A stretch of DNA of 64,000 bases from Brachypodius melanocephalos (GCA_013398615.1 VZSR01003807.1:41976310-42040309); one strand, 5' to 3'; counted from the stretch's first letter, positions 12,795-26,989 are shown. Program-made: numbers and translations. Notes: a model not told the origin generated them from the sequence alone.

Positions 12795-15700
12795 GTTGGA
12801 TAATATTGAACAAAACCTTCACTTCTGGTGGTATCTCAGATAAACCAGAAATGTTTGACGGAGTTGGTTTATGGCTCTGAATAACAAGAGGAGCATATTG
12901 AACTGTTCTCAAACTCTGGCAAGAAAATAAAAAAGGAAAATATTGTTCAGGCAAGATGCCAGTTACATCCTCTGTGACTAACACAGTACAAATTAACTGA
13001 AGGATGTTTTCATCCGAGTAAATGATAATGTAGGGATTAACACAAATAACAGTACTTCAAAAACAATACTACCAAAACTAGAGAGATTCCTGAAAAATTT
13101 ACATGCTTTTCCATATTCCACTCACATATGTCTTCAGTAACTGTCATCTAAAGAGTCACTTCAGAATACTGAATGTGACAAAGACAAGTGGCATGTTGTA
13201 ACACCATGGAGAAGTGTGCCCAAAATATCTATTCTGCATAATTCAGCTCCAAACGGGCTTTTTAAATCATTTGTAAATGTCACATAAGAAAGATCAGTGA
13301 AAAGTGCTCTGTTGACTTTGCTTGTGTAGGAAGGACTTTAAAATCAAGAGAAGAAACAAAAACTTTTAAATTAATATTCATATACTCTCATAAGATTTCA
13401 AACTTCAAAATCTTCAGAAAATCTGCTTTGCAAATGACTGGGAAGACTTAAAAAAACTGCTTATGACCACCCATGAGTTTAAAATAATGCTCCTGTCATG
13501 GCACAGAAAATGCTTTCTGATGTCATACGAAACACTGTTTGCAAATCCTGAGTTGTCACTGAAGATTCAGTGAATCATATTTAGCAAACTGAACACCATA
13601 AGTAGTAGAACAATGACTTACTGACGACATAATAAAATCTAATGCTGCTAATGTACAGAAATCACTACAAGTCACCATGAGAAATAAATTACAGAGCTTG
13701 CATGACATTATAGTTCACAAACATATCAATTGTCAGAGGAAGACAGAAAAATGTTATAGTCCTCCTTTAGGAAATTTGTTCCTGAAGGTTATTGGACAGC
13801 TCAGCACGTAGTGAATCCAGCTGGTCTCTGCTCCAGGACCAAACACATTATAAGATTTTAGTTTCTGCATGCTTCTAATGCACAAGGAGAAAATGAGAAG
13901 TGTTTGGGTTATTGTGCTCTGTTATGGTTCCTGGAGCTTATGCTGACAATTTTTCTGGTAGCAAAAAGATAACGGTCTTAGGTCTGTACCACACATGTGC
14001 TGGAGGACCTTGTGTTCAAAGGCGTTTCGGGTGGTCTTATTGGAACACTGTTGTATGCCTTTCACCAGGAGGAAAACTGCTTAATTTTTGAGATTTTGTC
14101 CAAAAGAAAACGTGCATAAAATACAAACACTTCAGCATACTAATTTGCCAATTTATGCACCTGCAGATTGCTTCATCACATCTGCAACCTGTCCTAGAAA
14201 GTCACTCGGTCTTAATTTAGAGGTGTTCAGGGTAGCAAGTTCTTCCCACCACTAAAACTTGTTTCAGCTGTCAATAATAATTTTTTAAAACGTTATTTAT
14301 AAATAACAATTAATAAACAATTAATAATAATTGTTAAAATAGTATATCCCTCCTGCCTCAATTATTCTGTCTTTAAGTTCTAAATTTCCTCTTCTGTTGT
14401 ATTTCTCTCTTATACTTGCAAGCTAGGCTTCTGCCATAATTTTTCTAAAGAGAATATAGGTTCTTGTCTTCATGAACCTTTTAAAAGAATATTATTTGTT
14501 AAAAAATCTCTAAGATGGTTAGTGTGTTCTGAATTGAGATACAGAGAAAGAGGAAAAATTTCATGGGTCATAAGAAAACAAACTGCATTTCATACTTAAT
14601 ATGAGTACCATGGACTGGCTGAGTTGTGGAAAGAGAATTGTACTCATAAATTAAAGGAAATATATTTTAAGAATAATTAATTTCTGTGGAGACATACAAA
14701 GGGAATGTTCTCATACACATGAAGTTAAAACTCAGTATCATCCTGTTCTGAAGCAATACTTCATAGAGTTTGAGATTTTTTAACATTTTTGACAAATTAG
14801 TTGACATAATCCTTGAGATTAGATATGTCTCTTCAGAGCTGAATGATTGAGTCTAATGGAAAAGGTACTTTTAAAAAAGCTCTAAATTTACAACTTCAGG
14901 TGGATTTTGGTTTGTCTAGCTCTTTCGTTGCACACTTGAAGTGTCTCCATATTCCTTCCTGCCCTTGCTTCTCCATCTCCCTTTTTGTGTTGGGGTATTA
15001 TGAAGATCATCTTGCTCAGCCATGCAGGCCAGATGCTGTCTTTGCCTAAATTCCAGTTACATGGGGATGGAAGTTTCTTGAGCTTGAAGAAGGTAATTCT
15101 TGAATATCTACCAGCTCACCAGAACCCCTCTTTGCTTCAAAGATGATTCTTCCCAGTGGGTATCTGAACAGGTCAAAGTTTTTCTCCTGAAGTTCAGGAC
15201 CCTTACCCTGCTTTTTGTCTTATTTTGTCCTCTCAGAACAGAGCTCTCTGAACTCTGATGTTTCATGCTTGCTGCAGTGCAAGCTGCACCCTGTTTCCAT
15301 AATCCCAAGAAGATCTTTCTTTGCAAGTACAGTAGACCATGCACCCATATTGATTACTCATGCCAACAATGCACTTCAGAAACCTCCTGGATTGATTCAT
15401 ATCACACCATAACCTTAGCTTGTCTAACAGTCCACCACTTCCTCACTTCATTGCTGGTCATCCTTTCCTTCCTCTGTCACTCTTAATTTAGAGGTCTCCT
15501 CACCAAAGTGATAGTCAGTGGGGTTGCTTAGCCTGTTAGATCCCATCTCTTTCAATAAGAAAATCCAGCTATCCCTGATGGCTAGAAAATCCCCTGAAGC
15601 TTATAAGAAACTTCCACTAAGTATGTGGTTGTTGAAAGCCACATCCAAATGAACTAACCAAACTATGTGCTAGAGTCTATAGTTTAAGAACATTTTGTTT

Positions 15701-15959
15701 TACTTCTCAGTGTAACACAGTAAGCACTGAAGACATTCTGGATGCTTTCAACTGCTCCATTTTCCTTGCCTGAAATGTGGTCTCTTTAGCAATAAGATAC
15801 TATGAAAATCTTGTTTCAGAAAAATTTTCCACATACTGAATTTAAAGGGCAAAAATACAGTGTTTTATTGTTAGCTTATATTTATCGTAGCCCATGGAAA
15901 AGAGAGTGAAAGAAACCTCACAGTCACCACATCTTTCTCCACAAGAAGACTGACTATAT
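12795..15959. other. Unannotated AT-rich stretch
   Basis: No gene or repeat family recognised. The most skewed part is 14275-14345, almost wholly A and T, with a perfect 16-bp palindrome at 14292-14307 and repeated CAATTAATAA units. Frames reach only 78 codons. Confidence 0.5.
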
Positions 15960-17270
15960 CCAAAGTCTTCTTGGCAGGTGATTGTCTAATGCTGTTCTCC
16001 TAAGTTTCCAGTGTCGGAGAGTCCACAATGTCCTCAGACAGCCTGTTCCAGCCCTCACTCTGCTCATGGATAGTGTTTTGCCACTCGGGACTGAGCTGCA
16101 GTGCCTACAATCTCAGCCTGCTACAGACAGAACAGTTTGTTCTATTTATTACTTTTTACATTTTTAAAGAGTGTTATCACCCCCTCCAGCCACTCCTCCT
16201 CCAGTCTAAACATTCCAAATTCCTTCAGCATATTTTTTCCATAGATCATACTTTCTAGACCTCTGATCATTCTTCCACTTTGTACTTTTTCCAAATACTC
16301 TATACATCCCTTTAATAAAGACCTTGAAAACATAGCATTGGCTCCTGCTGTGGTCTTATCATATTGAGTAGACATACCTTCTAGATTAAACTCATGTTTA
16401 TACATCTCAGAATTATATTTTCCTTTTTCCCCAGCTCTATGAAATTGTTGTTTCATGCAGAGTTTGTGATGTATTAAAACCTTCTGAGCCTTTCATGAAG
16501 AATTGTCACCCAGTCTGTTAATCAGATTATTTACACAGACTATTCTGTATGCCTGAGTATGTTTATTCACTTACATCCTAGCTTTTTTACTACATTTCCA
16601 TTTTGTAAGGATTGTGTGCTACTCCTTTAGTGTGATTGAGGGTCATCCAAACTTGGTGCTATCCATAAGAATAATAATTTTACTCTCTATCACACATTAT
16701 TCTTTGGACTTGCAGTGATGTTACTATAGTTTGCTAAGACCAAATTTCTCAACATTGCTTACGAGAATGTTATGTGAGAAACTGTCAAAACTGTGACTAA
16801 AGTCAAGAGGTTTCTGGAATCTATGGACTCTGTCTTGACCACAAACCCTACTACACCATCATAAGAAGAAGCAAAGCTGTGAGAGGTTTATTCTCAACAA
16901 ATCCATGTTGGCTGTTACTTACCTCCCAGTTATCTTCCAAGTGCTTACAAATAGTTCAGCTGATTATTGTTCCAGCACTTTTCCAGGAACTGAATTTAAG
17001 ATTATTCCTCTTCAAATCCCTGACACTTTCTTTTTCTTTAACATAGGCTCTACATTTGCTAAAATTCAGCCTCTTGAATTTCACTCTTCCCTAGTGCATG
17101 TTCAAAACCAGTTGTTAGTAGCATGGAAATTATTTCAGTCAGTTTTTAAATCAGGTGAGTTCCAACAGGATCAGATGATTTGGCAACATCCCAGCTGGAT
17201 GGTTATTCATCAAAATTGGTAGGTTTTTTAGTCTATCTGCAATTCCTCTCTTTCTATTACCAACATTAAT
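15960..17270 (-). mobile_element. Ancient CR1 LINE, long decayed fragment
   Basis: On the plus strand the text follows the reverse complement of an old CR1 over more than 1 kb. The 3' part has GAGAGTCCACAATG and CAGCCTGTTCCAGCCCTCACT near 16017-16058, and a CCTCTGATCATTCTTCCACTTT stretch near 16260-16281. The more 5' reverse-transcriptase part has a GTGACTAAAGTCAAGAGG stretch near 16793-16812, AAATCCATGTTGGCTGTTAC near 16899-16918, and CAGCACTTTTCCAGGAACTG near 16973-16992. No long open frame survives, and divergence is high. It is among the oldest elements here; the exact subfamily and both ends are uncertain. Confidence 0.6.
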
Positions 17271-18242
17271 TGTGATAAACCTCTAACCACAGTCAATCTT
17301 TGCATAGAAACCACTCCCTTCATGGACTCAGTTTGTTGTTGCCATCATTTGTAAGATTTTTTAGAGGTTTTATCTCTTTTTCAAATGTTTCAGAAAAATA
17401 AGAAAGCAATCCTTTTACAAATAAATAGATCCAGATGTAATTCAGATGTCATTTATACCAAAATGGACAAAGGGCTGGTCACTGTTGTTTAGATGAGGGG
17501 AAGCAGAAACAGCTGCTAGAGAAAGGGAACTAGTTTGAACACCACTTTATTGTTACTAAGCATTTCTAGTTAACAAGTGGGATTTAGTGCAACTGGGTTT
17601 CATTACTGATCAAAATGTTATTACTACTGTATGCAATCAATATAATTTAGCAACTTTTTCCAGTGATAAGTATTGTACCCAGAATGCAAAAGTGTTAAAT
17701 AAAGCAAAAGATAACTTACAGGCTTACATTGTGGTCTCATGGACTTCATGGAGAAGTGCTCACTATTTTTATATATACAAAAACAGTTAGTTAAAAATAA
17801 AATGTCCAAAAGACAGAGGAATAATACAGGTTAAGCCAACTTTTTCAGGATCCATAAATCCTTACATAAATCCTTCTGATGGGAAAATCTTTAAATCTTC
17901 AGCTTCTAGGAAAAGAAAGAATGTTGTTTCTGGCACCAGCTGCTAATCATCTACCCATCATTTTTTCATGAATTACCAAAGATGAAGCCACTTAGACACA
18001 CATGTTTAAATTCCTCCTTTTGGAAAAGTATAAAAACCTGTCAGGTTTGCTTAGAAAATTTTAGCTTTACTAACCAATTGTTTTCCTAAGAGAGAACCCT
18101 AGCCACATGAAATCTTGAGGTATCTTTTTGCAAATCTTTTCCTATGGCATTGCTGAAGTCTGATTTAGGGACTTGATTTGGCTGAAGGCTTTTTTTGTCA
18201 AAAAACCTGCATTTTTTTCACAGAAAGTTCCTGCAGAATTAG
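17271..18242. other. Unannotated stretch
   Basis: About 1 kb without a recognisable gene or repeat. Part of the left edge may still be the decayed CR1. Confidence 0.5.
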
Positions 18243-18942
18243 AAGCTAGAGACACAGTGGCTGGAAAACTACCTGGCAGAAAGGGACCTGGGGCTGCTGG
18301 TTGACAGCAGCTGAACATGAGCCAGAGTGTGCCCAGGTGGCCAAGAAGGCCAATGGCATCCTGGGCTGTGTCAGCAATGGTGTGGCCAGCAGGAGCAGGG
18401 CAGTATATATCACATTATACAGCAGGACCAGGGCAGGGATTGCCCCCCTGTACTCAGCACTGGTGAGGCTGCATCTCAAATCCTGTGTCCAGTTCTGGGC
18501 TCCCCAGTTCAGGAAGGACATTGAAGGGCTGGAGTGAGTCCAGAGAAGGGCAATGGAGGTGGTGGAGGGTCTGGAGCACAAGTCCTGTGAGGGAGCTGGG
18601 AGAGTTTAGCCTGGAGAAAAGGAGGCTCAGTGGTGACGTTATCACTCTACAACAACCTGGAAAGAACATCTTCTCCCTGGCAGGTATAAACTGGGCTGAA
18701 GCAGTGAGGGAGGAGGTTTAGGCTGGACATTGGGAAGATTTGACATTGGGTGATTAAAGTGATATGATAGAGATATTAGACATTGGAATGGACTGCCCAG
18801 GAGAGTGGTGGAGTCACTGCCTCTGGAGGTTTTTAAGGAAAGACTGGATGTGACAGTACCATGGTAATTGACATGGTGGTGTTAGGTTACAGGAATTGAT
18901 GGTCTCAGAAGTCTTTCCCAACCTAATTGATTTTGTGATTCT
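18243..18942 (+). mobile_element. CR1 LINE, 5'-truncated 3' fragment
   Basis: This copy encodes the degraded C-terminal part of CR1 ORF2: ECAQVAKKANGILGCVSNGV, then SCVQFWAPQFRKDIEGLE, then LGEFSLEKRRLSGDVI. The 3' untranslated part ends with CCCAACCTAATTGATTTTGTG. A 33-bp addition interrupts the ORF at about 18404-18436. Several frameshifts and stops are present. It starts at the same region of ORF2 as the copies at 34.7 kb and 58.5 kb. Confidence 0.93.
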
Positions 18943-21159
18943 CCAAAGTTTACCTCTGTGAGAATGGACCAATTGGTTTGTATCAGGCGTTATTAGTCAG
19001 CCTTGAAGACACTCTCAAGGCTTTCTGACTTGCTCCAGCTGAAAGTAACTACATCCAATTATGCAGGGGCAGGAGACCCATGATGGATGTAGCACCAGGG
19101 ACTTACAGACACTCACTGTGCAGGACAACCCTTATCCTTTCTCACCTGACTGTTTATTCCTTTCATGTCAGTCCCTGGATGCTGCCCTTGCTCTGCATTC
19201 CTGAGTATACCCTAGAGGTACTCCTCTGGGATCTAGGAGGTCTGAGGCTGAATTCCTCAAGACTCAAAGGGAAATTAAGTCTGTGACCTAGGACTGAGAG
19301 GCTATTTGCTGAAGTAAGCATTCATGTCTTCAGAAAAAGATGACCAGCCCCAGGAAGGACTGTGTCCATCTACCACCTTTGCCTAGTATTTCTAGTCAAA
19401 TACCTTTAAGTTCCTGCTTTCCCAGGCAGCGAAATACAGCCTTATTCTTCAGTTTGAATCTCATGAATAACCAGCTTTGTGTGTCTTGACAGGAGAGATA
19501 ATCTCCAGTCACCTGCTGTCCTGGACAGTTCAGACCAGTGCCTTGAATTGCCAGTAAAAGTGGGGCCAGCTAGGATTTCTGCCAGTAAAAGTATTTCTTT
19601 TGTCAAATCATGTTCAGGAACTCTGAATTTCCAAGATTCAGGTTTCACAAGAAATTCTGCCATATGAAAGGGCTGGGAATTCCTGGGCTTCCAGTATCTC
19701 TCTCTTGGTCCTAAGGCCAGGACTCTCAAGGCTTCCAGGCACCTTCGTCCATGAGGAAATGACTGTAGAAAGGAAATGTTCTTTCCAGGGAAATCCTTCT
19801 AAAATTAAATTTTCTTACTGTTTTATAAAGAAGACCTTTAAAAACATTAAAATGGTTTCCTGAGAGAAGGACATTCTCCTGAAGTTTTGATCAATAATAA
19901 CTGGAAGTAAACTGAGAGAGCAGCTACAGAAAAAAGGGTATGGGTTGACTGTCAGATTTTCTGGTACATTTCATATTCTAATAGGTAAATATTTATAATT
20001 TTATAAATGTATATGACATATGTGAAATTTTCTGTGCCAGGTTCCTTCCTTTGGCTGAATAGATTTATAAAATATCAGACAAAATAGTTCAGCTCTTGCT
20101 AAAAAATAGAGAAAATACTGATTTACTGATCACTAATAAAAAAAAAATCAGGCTGAAGAAAAGCTTTAAAAGCTCTAATTTTCATTTCCCCAGGAGAAAG
20201 AATGAAGAAAAATGATGTATGTTTATGCATGCTGTTTATACTTCTCCCATATTTGTACCATCCATCCTGTGTTACTAAATGGAAAAGATCAAACTAAAAT
20301 AACATGGAGCAGAGATGTTCCCTAGGACCTGAATGTCTTTAAAATCAACTTTAAAATACTGCATGCAGTATGGTGCATAATGTATGTATCCTGCATCATC
20401 AATATATCACAATTGTGGGAACCACATCATTATCTGTAGACCCTGAAATTATCTATTGCTGGCATGATTCAGTGGACACCAGGAAAATCTGCAAAGGCCT
20501 CGGGGGTCTTCTAGCACATGAAGAACAGCACTGGTGTCTGTGCTCCATTTTTGCAATAGACTGTGTTTTGAAAGGGTTTGTTAGAGCCGAGTAGCTGCAC
20601 ACAGCAGGTCAGTTCCAGCTCTGTTTCAGGCCAAAAAGAGCTCCTGAAATTCAGAGCTGGAAGAGGGAAAGAGGCCCAACTGGGCTGTTGTTTATTGAGT
20701 TGCCAGGACCTGGCATGACAGGCATTAGGCCAAAGCTAAGAAGGTCAGCCCTGCAGAGCTGCCCAGGTCTCTGCACCAAGCTCCTCAGTGTTTTCAAACG
20801 TGAGAGTGCATCAAATGGGGTGGTGGTTTCACACCTTTAAGTGTTTTGCCCACATCAAGTTTCCGTGCAGCCTGGAATATTCAGAAGCCCAACACCAGCA
20901 GCCAGGAGCTCCATGGCTCAGTTCTGGTCTGTCAGAATTTATTTGCTCGGAATATGGACACAGGAGATTCAACACAGAAGTTTCTGCCAGATTCAGCCTT
21001 AATCTGCTCTGGCCAGCATGTTCCACTAGCATTATCCAGGATAACTCAATCTCATAACATATTGAATAGCAGAGAAGTGACCATAGAGAAATGAAAATTC
21101 CTTGCTCCATGCTGCTACTTGAAGGACAGAGGCAGAGCAACAGTAGTTTAATTTACGAT
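18943..21159. other. Unannotated stretch
   Basis: No gene recognised. The part from about 20590 to 21060 is richer in G and C and has overlapping short frames on both strands (103 codons at most) without a known domain. It could be an old LTR-type repeat that I cannot name. Confidence 0.45.
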
Positions 21160-21460
21160 CATATGATCCAGCACTGGAAAGTACTTCTTGAGTCGTTGAT
21201 TCAAGTCCCCTGCTACCTAAACCACTTCATCTAATCCTGTTCATAAATGTATCTAAAAATCTGTTGGATTTCTAGTCCATGCTACAGCCCCAGGAAAGTA
21301 ATTACAGAACAGGATTGCTTTGATTATTTGAATTATTATGGTTTCCAGACCAAATTCCTGGCTGGATTATGTATAATAATTTTTGTGCCAACATTGTTCT
21401 TTAACTTAGATATCTCTTCCCTTTCCACATTATTTAATCTCTTGATGTATTCATAGTCAG
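21160..21460 (-). mobile_element. Possible ancient CR1 3' end
   Basis: The plus-strand text begins with GATCCAGCACTGGAAAGTAC and continues with TCAAGTCCCCTGCTACCTAA and a CATAAATGTATCTAAAAATC stretch. This is the general order of a reverse-complemented CR1 3' end (a tail block, 'ctggaa', 'agtcccctgc', then a block leading into ORF2). Divergence is high and the assignment is by eye. Confidence 0.4.
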
Positions 21461-24400
21461 TAATTAAAAGGACAAAGCAAACAACTCTTTTATCTACAAT
21501 TGTATTTCCCCAAAGATATATTATACAGATCCCAATTCAAAGGAAAACCAAGATAAGCTGATATCTTGGCATCAGGTTAAAAAAATGCTCTCATTGGCAA
21601 GCTGGGACAAATAAGTGAAATATGTGTGCTGGCATACACCTATTATCTCCTAACCCATGCATATTATCCATCCTACTCATTGTTCTCCTCATCCAAAGGG
21701 CAATATTTTAGTGCTCTTGAACACTGGAAGTGCTGCCAGAGAGGATCCTGCAGGAGGTCCTTGGAACTCTTTTCTTCATGGGAGGCAGAGGTGCATTCAG
21801 GTCCATCAGCACATCAAAATGGGGCAGCTGTGGCATTCTAGGCCTGTGTAAAATGAATATACCTGTAAGAACAAGTCAAATGTTTTCAGTAGAAGGTGTG
21901 GCATTGTTCTGTCTATTTTTCCTTTTTTATTTTCTTTTCATGTGTGTGTGTGAAGAACAGATTGTAATTGTTGTGAGGTACCTGTATTAAACAGGCTCAA
22001 CTGAGCCAACTGGGAAATTCATCAATGGATTGCTTCCATTTATTTCAGTGCATTTGGAATGCCTGACATGCCAAAGTGACACAGAGTCTTGGTTCATTCA
22101 ATAGAGGAACCGGCAGGGTTTTTTTGGAACCTGTCCTCAAGGGAGAAATCCTTTCACCTACTCCTCCAAAACAACAGCATTCATATGCTTGAAATATTTT
22201 CTTTAGCTGTTAGAATGTCTTATAGAATCTGCAGACATGCAAACAGCTCTTTGGGAGAGGGGTCGTTTTCCTCAAAGCTTGGCTCAATATGTCAGTCAGT
22301 AGAGATGTCATTACCTTTAAGTTGATGGCATGTGGGTTATAAGGGCACATTATTTCTTTATCATTTGGCACTAAAACAAAACCTTTAAGTGGGACAAGGA
22401 ACCCTGGGATAGAAACCACCTTCTGTTCAAACTATTTCATCCTTTTAAATAACCTGGAAATTTGTGATTTTTGTAACAGTTTAAATCAAAGTCAGGGAAG
22501 AAAGAAGTGTGTACCCCAAAACTGCTACAGTATAATTATTTAACAAGCTCATTTATGTTAAAGTAGAGATTCCAAAAGTGCCTAAGTGGACTCAAAGACC
22601 AAAGTGCAAAATTTTGGAATTTTCTTAATAAGTGTCCAATCTTTTCCTGCAGGAGAAAATATAACTTGGCTCCTTTAATCAAGGATGCTATTTACTTTTA
22701 AAAAAATGCCTGTGTTTGAAAAATGTATTGATATAGGCATTTTTTCTTCTTTTGCTCTTACAACAAAGGTTTACTCTGTAAGGACTTTTTGTAATCTTGG
22801 CATACATACAAGCAGAATGTACAGGCTGCTCCCAGCAAGACCTGTAAATGGTCTCCAGTTCCTACTTTTGTTTCAACTGGCATCAGCAGAGGTACCTTAT
22901 AATCTACTTTAGAAGTTAAATTTTATTTATTGCTTTTAGAGAAATGGCCTAACTATATAAAATATATATTAACTATCTTAGCTTATATTGTGTACAGGAG
23001 CTTAAATAGCCTTTGCCACCGACGCAGACCATCAGAAATTAGAAACAGATGGCAATTACTAGGAAAAAAGATGAGTTTTTAGAGGAAAATGAATGCAGTG
23101 CATTCCAGAGCACATAGAGTATTCTTTTCCATTAAAATTAATGGCTATTATAAAGGTATTGTGTTCAGTGAACTCACGTATCACTGACCTACCTAGAAAG
23201 TGAAGCAATCAATTTTTAAAGGCTGACATAATTTAGAAGTTTGTGAAGAGATTATACTGGATATTTTCTTCCACATTTTTCTTCAAGGTTCTGGCTCTTG
23301 CTTTTCTCTATTTCTCTGTTTTTCCCTGATTCCATTAATCATTTATATATATATGTTTTTTCCTATAGTGCTTGTCACAAATGAAAATATATAAATGTTT
23401 TCAATCATGGATTGCATTTTTATAAATCCTAAATATTACCTTATGCCTCCCCATCTTATTGCTTAGACTCTGTGGCACTTTTCATTCATATCCACTACAT
23501 GCTCCATAGCAGGCCTTTATTAAATGGCAATTTATTTTTCAAATATAGATGCCAGGGGTTTCCTTCAGAAGGTTCCACCTTGTGGTATCTTTTTCAGGCA
23601 GAAAGGAATTTCTATAAAACTCTCTTACATTTAAGTGTTCAGCAAAAAAACATTTTCATAAATAAACAATTCACAGTTATTTCTGATCAGCTTATTCAGA
23701 TGTTTCACAACCACAGATCCTTGTGCACATTTCTCAGCCAAAGAATATTTTTAAAAAATAAAATAAAGACTTTTCTGTGTGTATTTTCACAGATTTCAGG
23801 TGCCTGCATGAGTTTTGTTCCCTTGCTAATGTTGTTTTCTTAGTTTACTGAAAGGTCATTTAGTCTGGCAGAGTATGTGTCTACCACTGAGCATTTACAT
23901 GAACAAAAAAAGAAGGGCGTCTTGGCATCTCTAAAATCTTCTCACATCATTTAGCCATGATGCAAAAAATTCCTTCCTGGAGGACTTTCTCACTTCCCAT
24001 TGCTTTCAAAAATTTATGAATGCGATGTGTAATAGAGATGATAATATAATAAATACTCTTGTTCCATCTTCAATATTGAAATGGAACAGGGTTCTTTATT
24101 TACACTGAGAAGCCCCTACCAAGGTACCTCAGACAGGGGCTTCCACAATTATAATATATTTTATTTGCGCTGAGAAAATTTTGCTATATCCAAGTACTTC
24201 CCTGAGTATGGACATTCAGGAAATCCAAGCTGGATTCTAATCTTACATTTAGGCTGTTCCAAAATCCAAGCCTGAGTTCTTTCAGAGGATTCCACTTTTG
24301 AGACAAGTTTCATGATACAATCTGTGCATGCAAAATTGAAGGCCAGGACTGGATATAAATGCTGTGTACTGTTTAAACACCCTAACAGGGCACTGCTACA

Positions 24401-26989
24401 CCCAAAATATCTTACTGCCTTAGAGAGCTCTTGCTGTCACCTCAAGGGCTCCATTTCCATATCCCTGACTCTCCTCCGGACTGCTGGTTGTCCTGTTTCT
24501 GGGAGTCATGACTTCTCCTGCTCCTTGTCACAGCTCTGTGAGAAACAGAAGGCAGATATAAAAAGGGAAGCAGGGGAAGCAAACACATGTGTCAGTAAAA
24601 GCTAAAAGAAAAAAAAAAATGGAGAGACAACAAACTCTTGTATGGTTTCTGATCTGAGTGTGTTGTCATGGGAGCTAAGAACGTCCCAGTGTCACTCCAG
24701 CAGGAATTTTGTTTTGGTATACCCCAAGGCATCCACAGTTGTATGCTGAAACTGATAGATGAGCAGAACACTTTAATGTGTAAATGGGCCTGGCAGACAC
24801 CATAGACTTGGACCATTTTATTTTCAGATGTGCAGGAGCCAGACTTATGTAAGACCTCAGCGTCAGCTCCCAGCCCATTTGTGTGCTGCTTCTGTGGAGA
24901 GGCTGGAACGTGCTCTGATGGAGAAATGGTCTGGAAGGCACCTGCAAAAGCCTGCTCTGATATGTACTGAGATAACACTTGCAACTCTTACAGCATGAAG
25001 GAAAAATATCTTGGGTAATGCAGGCGCTGTGTGTTTCTGCCATGGAAAAGAAGGAGACATTTTGCTCTTGGCTGCCAGAATTTTTCTCTTTGGACCTATC
25101 AACCTATCAACAGTGAAGTTTGAGCTTCAGAGTGTTGGAGTAATTTAGTCCACGTAATGAGATTTACACAATTGGATTGCCAACACAAACAGGCACAAGC
25201 TAACCAGAAAAGGAAAAGAGGGAAGATATGATACATAATTTAGAACATATTTCCAAATATATTTAAATATATTTAAAACTTTTCCTTCCACACTGGCAGA
25301 TTATTATGTGTCAGCTCTCCTCCTACTAAGTTGATCAAGACACTTCTGTAATATATTGAACAATTCTACTAAAATGTCATTTATTATAGAGTCTCAATTC
25401 AATTAAACTAATGACTCCAACAGAAGCAGTGAAAAGGGGGATTCACAGTGTCTCCTCTCCAGGGCATCACATCCTGGCTCCTGGATCCTCTTCTGTAGAG
25501 AGAAGTAGTCCCAATGTCAAATTAAAACTCATCATGGACAGCATGGGTAGAGAGTCCTGAACAAAACCCTTCAGCCCACACTTGCCTTTTTTTTTGTGTG
25601 AGTATCACTTCTAAGGACCAACAGTCAGGTGTCAGAAACAAAAATTGTACTTAAACATTTTCTTAGATCACTTCCAGTGAAAAAAACAGTCTAATGTTAT
25701 TGCAAAAACAGTCTAATAAAATATTCTTCAGTCCCAAGAAGCAAGAAGGCAATCTGTGAATTTCCTGACTCACCAGCAGCAGACAGGGCAAGGCACAGCC
25801 TCAGTGATTATTGTATTTGCAGTCTGACCCATGTGACTGCATGGCCAGCTTTAACAAGCTGCTAATCTTTCCTGACTAGTTTGCATCAGAATTTCAGCAC
25901 AACCAAGGTGGCCAAATTAAAAGAACCACAGTAATGAAGTCAGCCCTTTCATTAATTTCCTGAAACAAGCAGAGAAGCCAAATATACTAAGCAAGGCAAT
26001 CTTCTCAGTTATGTGTGAGTGGAGGTTCTCATTAACAGAATTTTACTCTCTCTTCCTTACAATCACATGCAGTAATAATTTTAGAAGCTTTTTCTGGGGA
26101 CTTAAAATAATCAGTTTTTAATCTGAAGCTGGAGGTATGTCCTATGATAAGAGGACTCCGTTTCAATATGAATTTCCTTTTAAACCTAACAGTGGATTCT
26201 AGGGAAAAAGTCAATTCTATTGCAAAAATAGTTGTTGCTAGGTTGAAATCCTTCCAAGATTAAGGGTACTTGCAGTGGACTTTTTTCTGGACTCAAACAG
26301 GGCAGATGACTCAGGGTAGTTCAGACCATAACCAGACTCTTCAGCCTTTAGTTTGTAATGTAATACACCTGCATCTATCTCCCAATGATGCTTCTCATCT
26401 GGGAAATCTGGATTCAGGTGTGTGCCCTAACTACCTCCTACTTTTGCAATCATCTAAGGTGCTGTTTTATGGGAGGCTCTTCTCCCTGTTTTCTCCTGAT
26501 CACTAAGGAAGTGAAAATGAATGGCTCAGAGAGGATCATGACATATTCATGACAAGGACCTGATCTAGAAAAGAATTAAGAAGGGCATGACAGGCTGAAT
26601 AAAATATAAGTTTAGAATTTAAACTAAACGCTGCCTCTGAGACCTTCCTCGTCTGCAGTCACCAATTCCATCAGAAACACTAACAGTGGTATGGTCATTG
26701 TTTGGAAATGAGGTCAGACCTGGTTCAGAACTCCAGATACATTTATTGATGTGTTTATTTATTTGGCTTTACCTACCTGCTTTTTTTGTTAGCAACGTCC
26801 TAGTTCTTCTGGCATCACTCATGACTGTGTCAGACATATTTGTTCTTCATTAATTTAATCAAAACCTCAGCAGTTATAGTAAGTATTGGCCCCCTCCCCT
26901 GATCTTGCAGTGCTAGGCAGGAATCTGTGTCTGGCTTTATTGTCTTTTCCAGTCAAGGTTTTAGACTTTCAGTTCCATTTTCCACTGGT
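21461..26989. other. Unannotated AT-rich stretch
   Basis: About 5.5 kb with no gene, RNA or repeat family I can name. It includes a 123-codon plus-strand frame (23472-23843) in AT-rich DNA and two overlapping minus-strand frames of 130 and 122 codons (24592-24984 and 24675-25043) in a slightly GC-richer part. None has a recognisable domain. Short A, T and TA runs are scattered through it. Confidence 0.5.

Noticed and set aside
23472..23843. 123-codon open frame on the plus strand
   Set aside because: No domain recognised, T-rich composition, no gene context.
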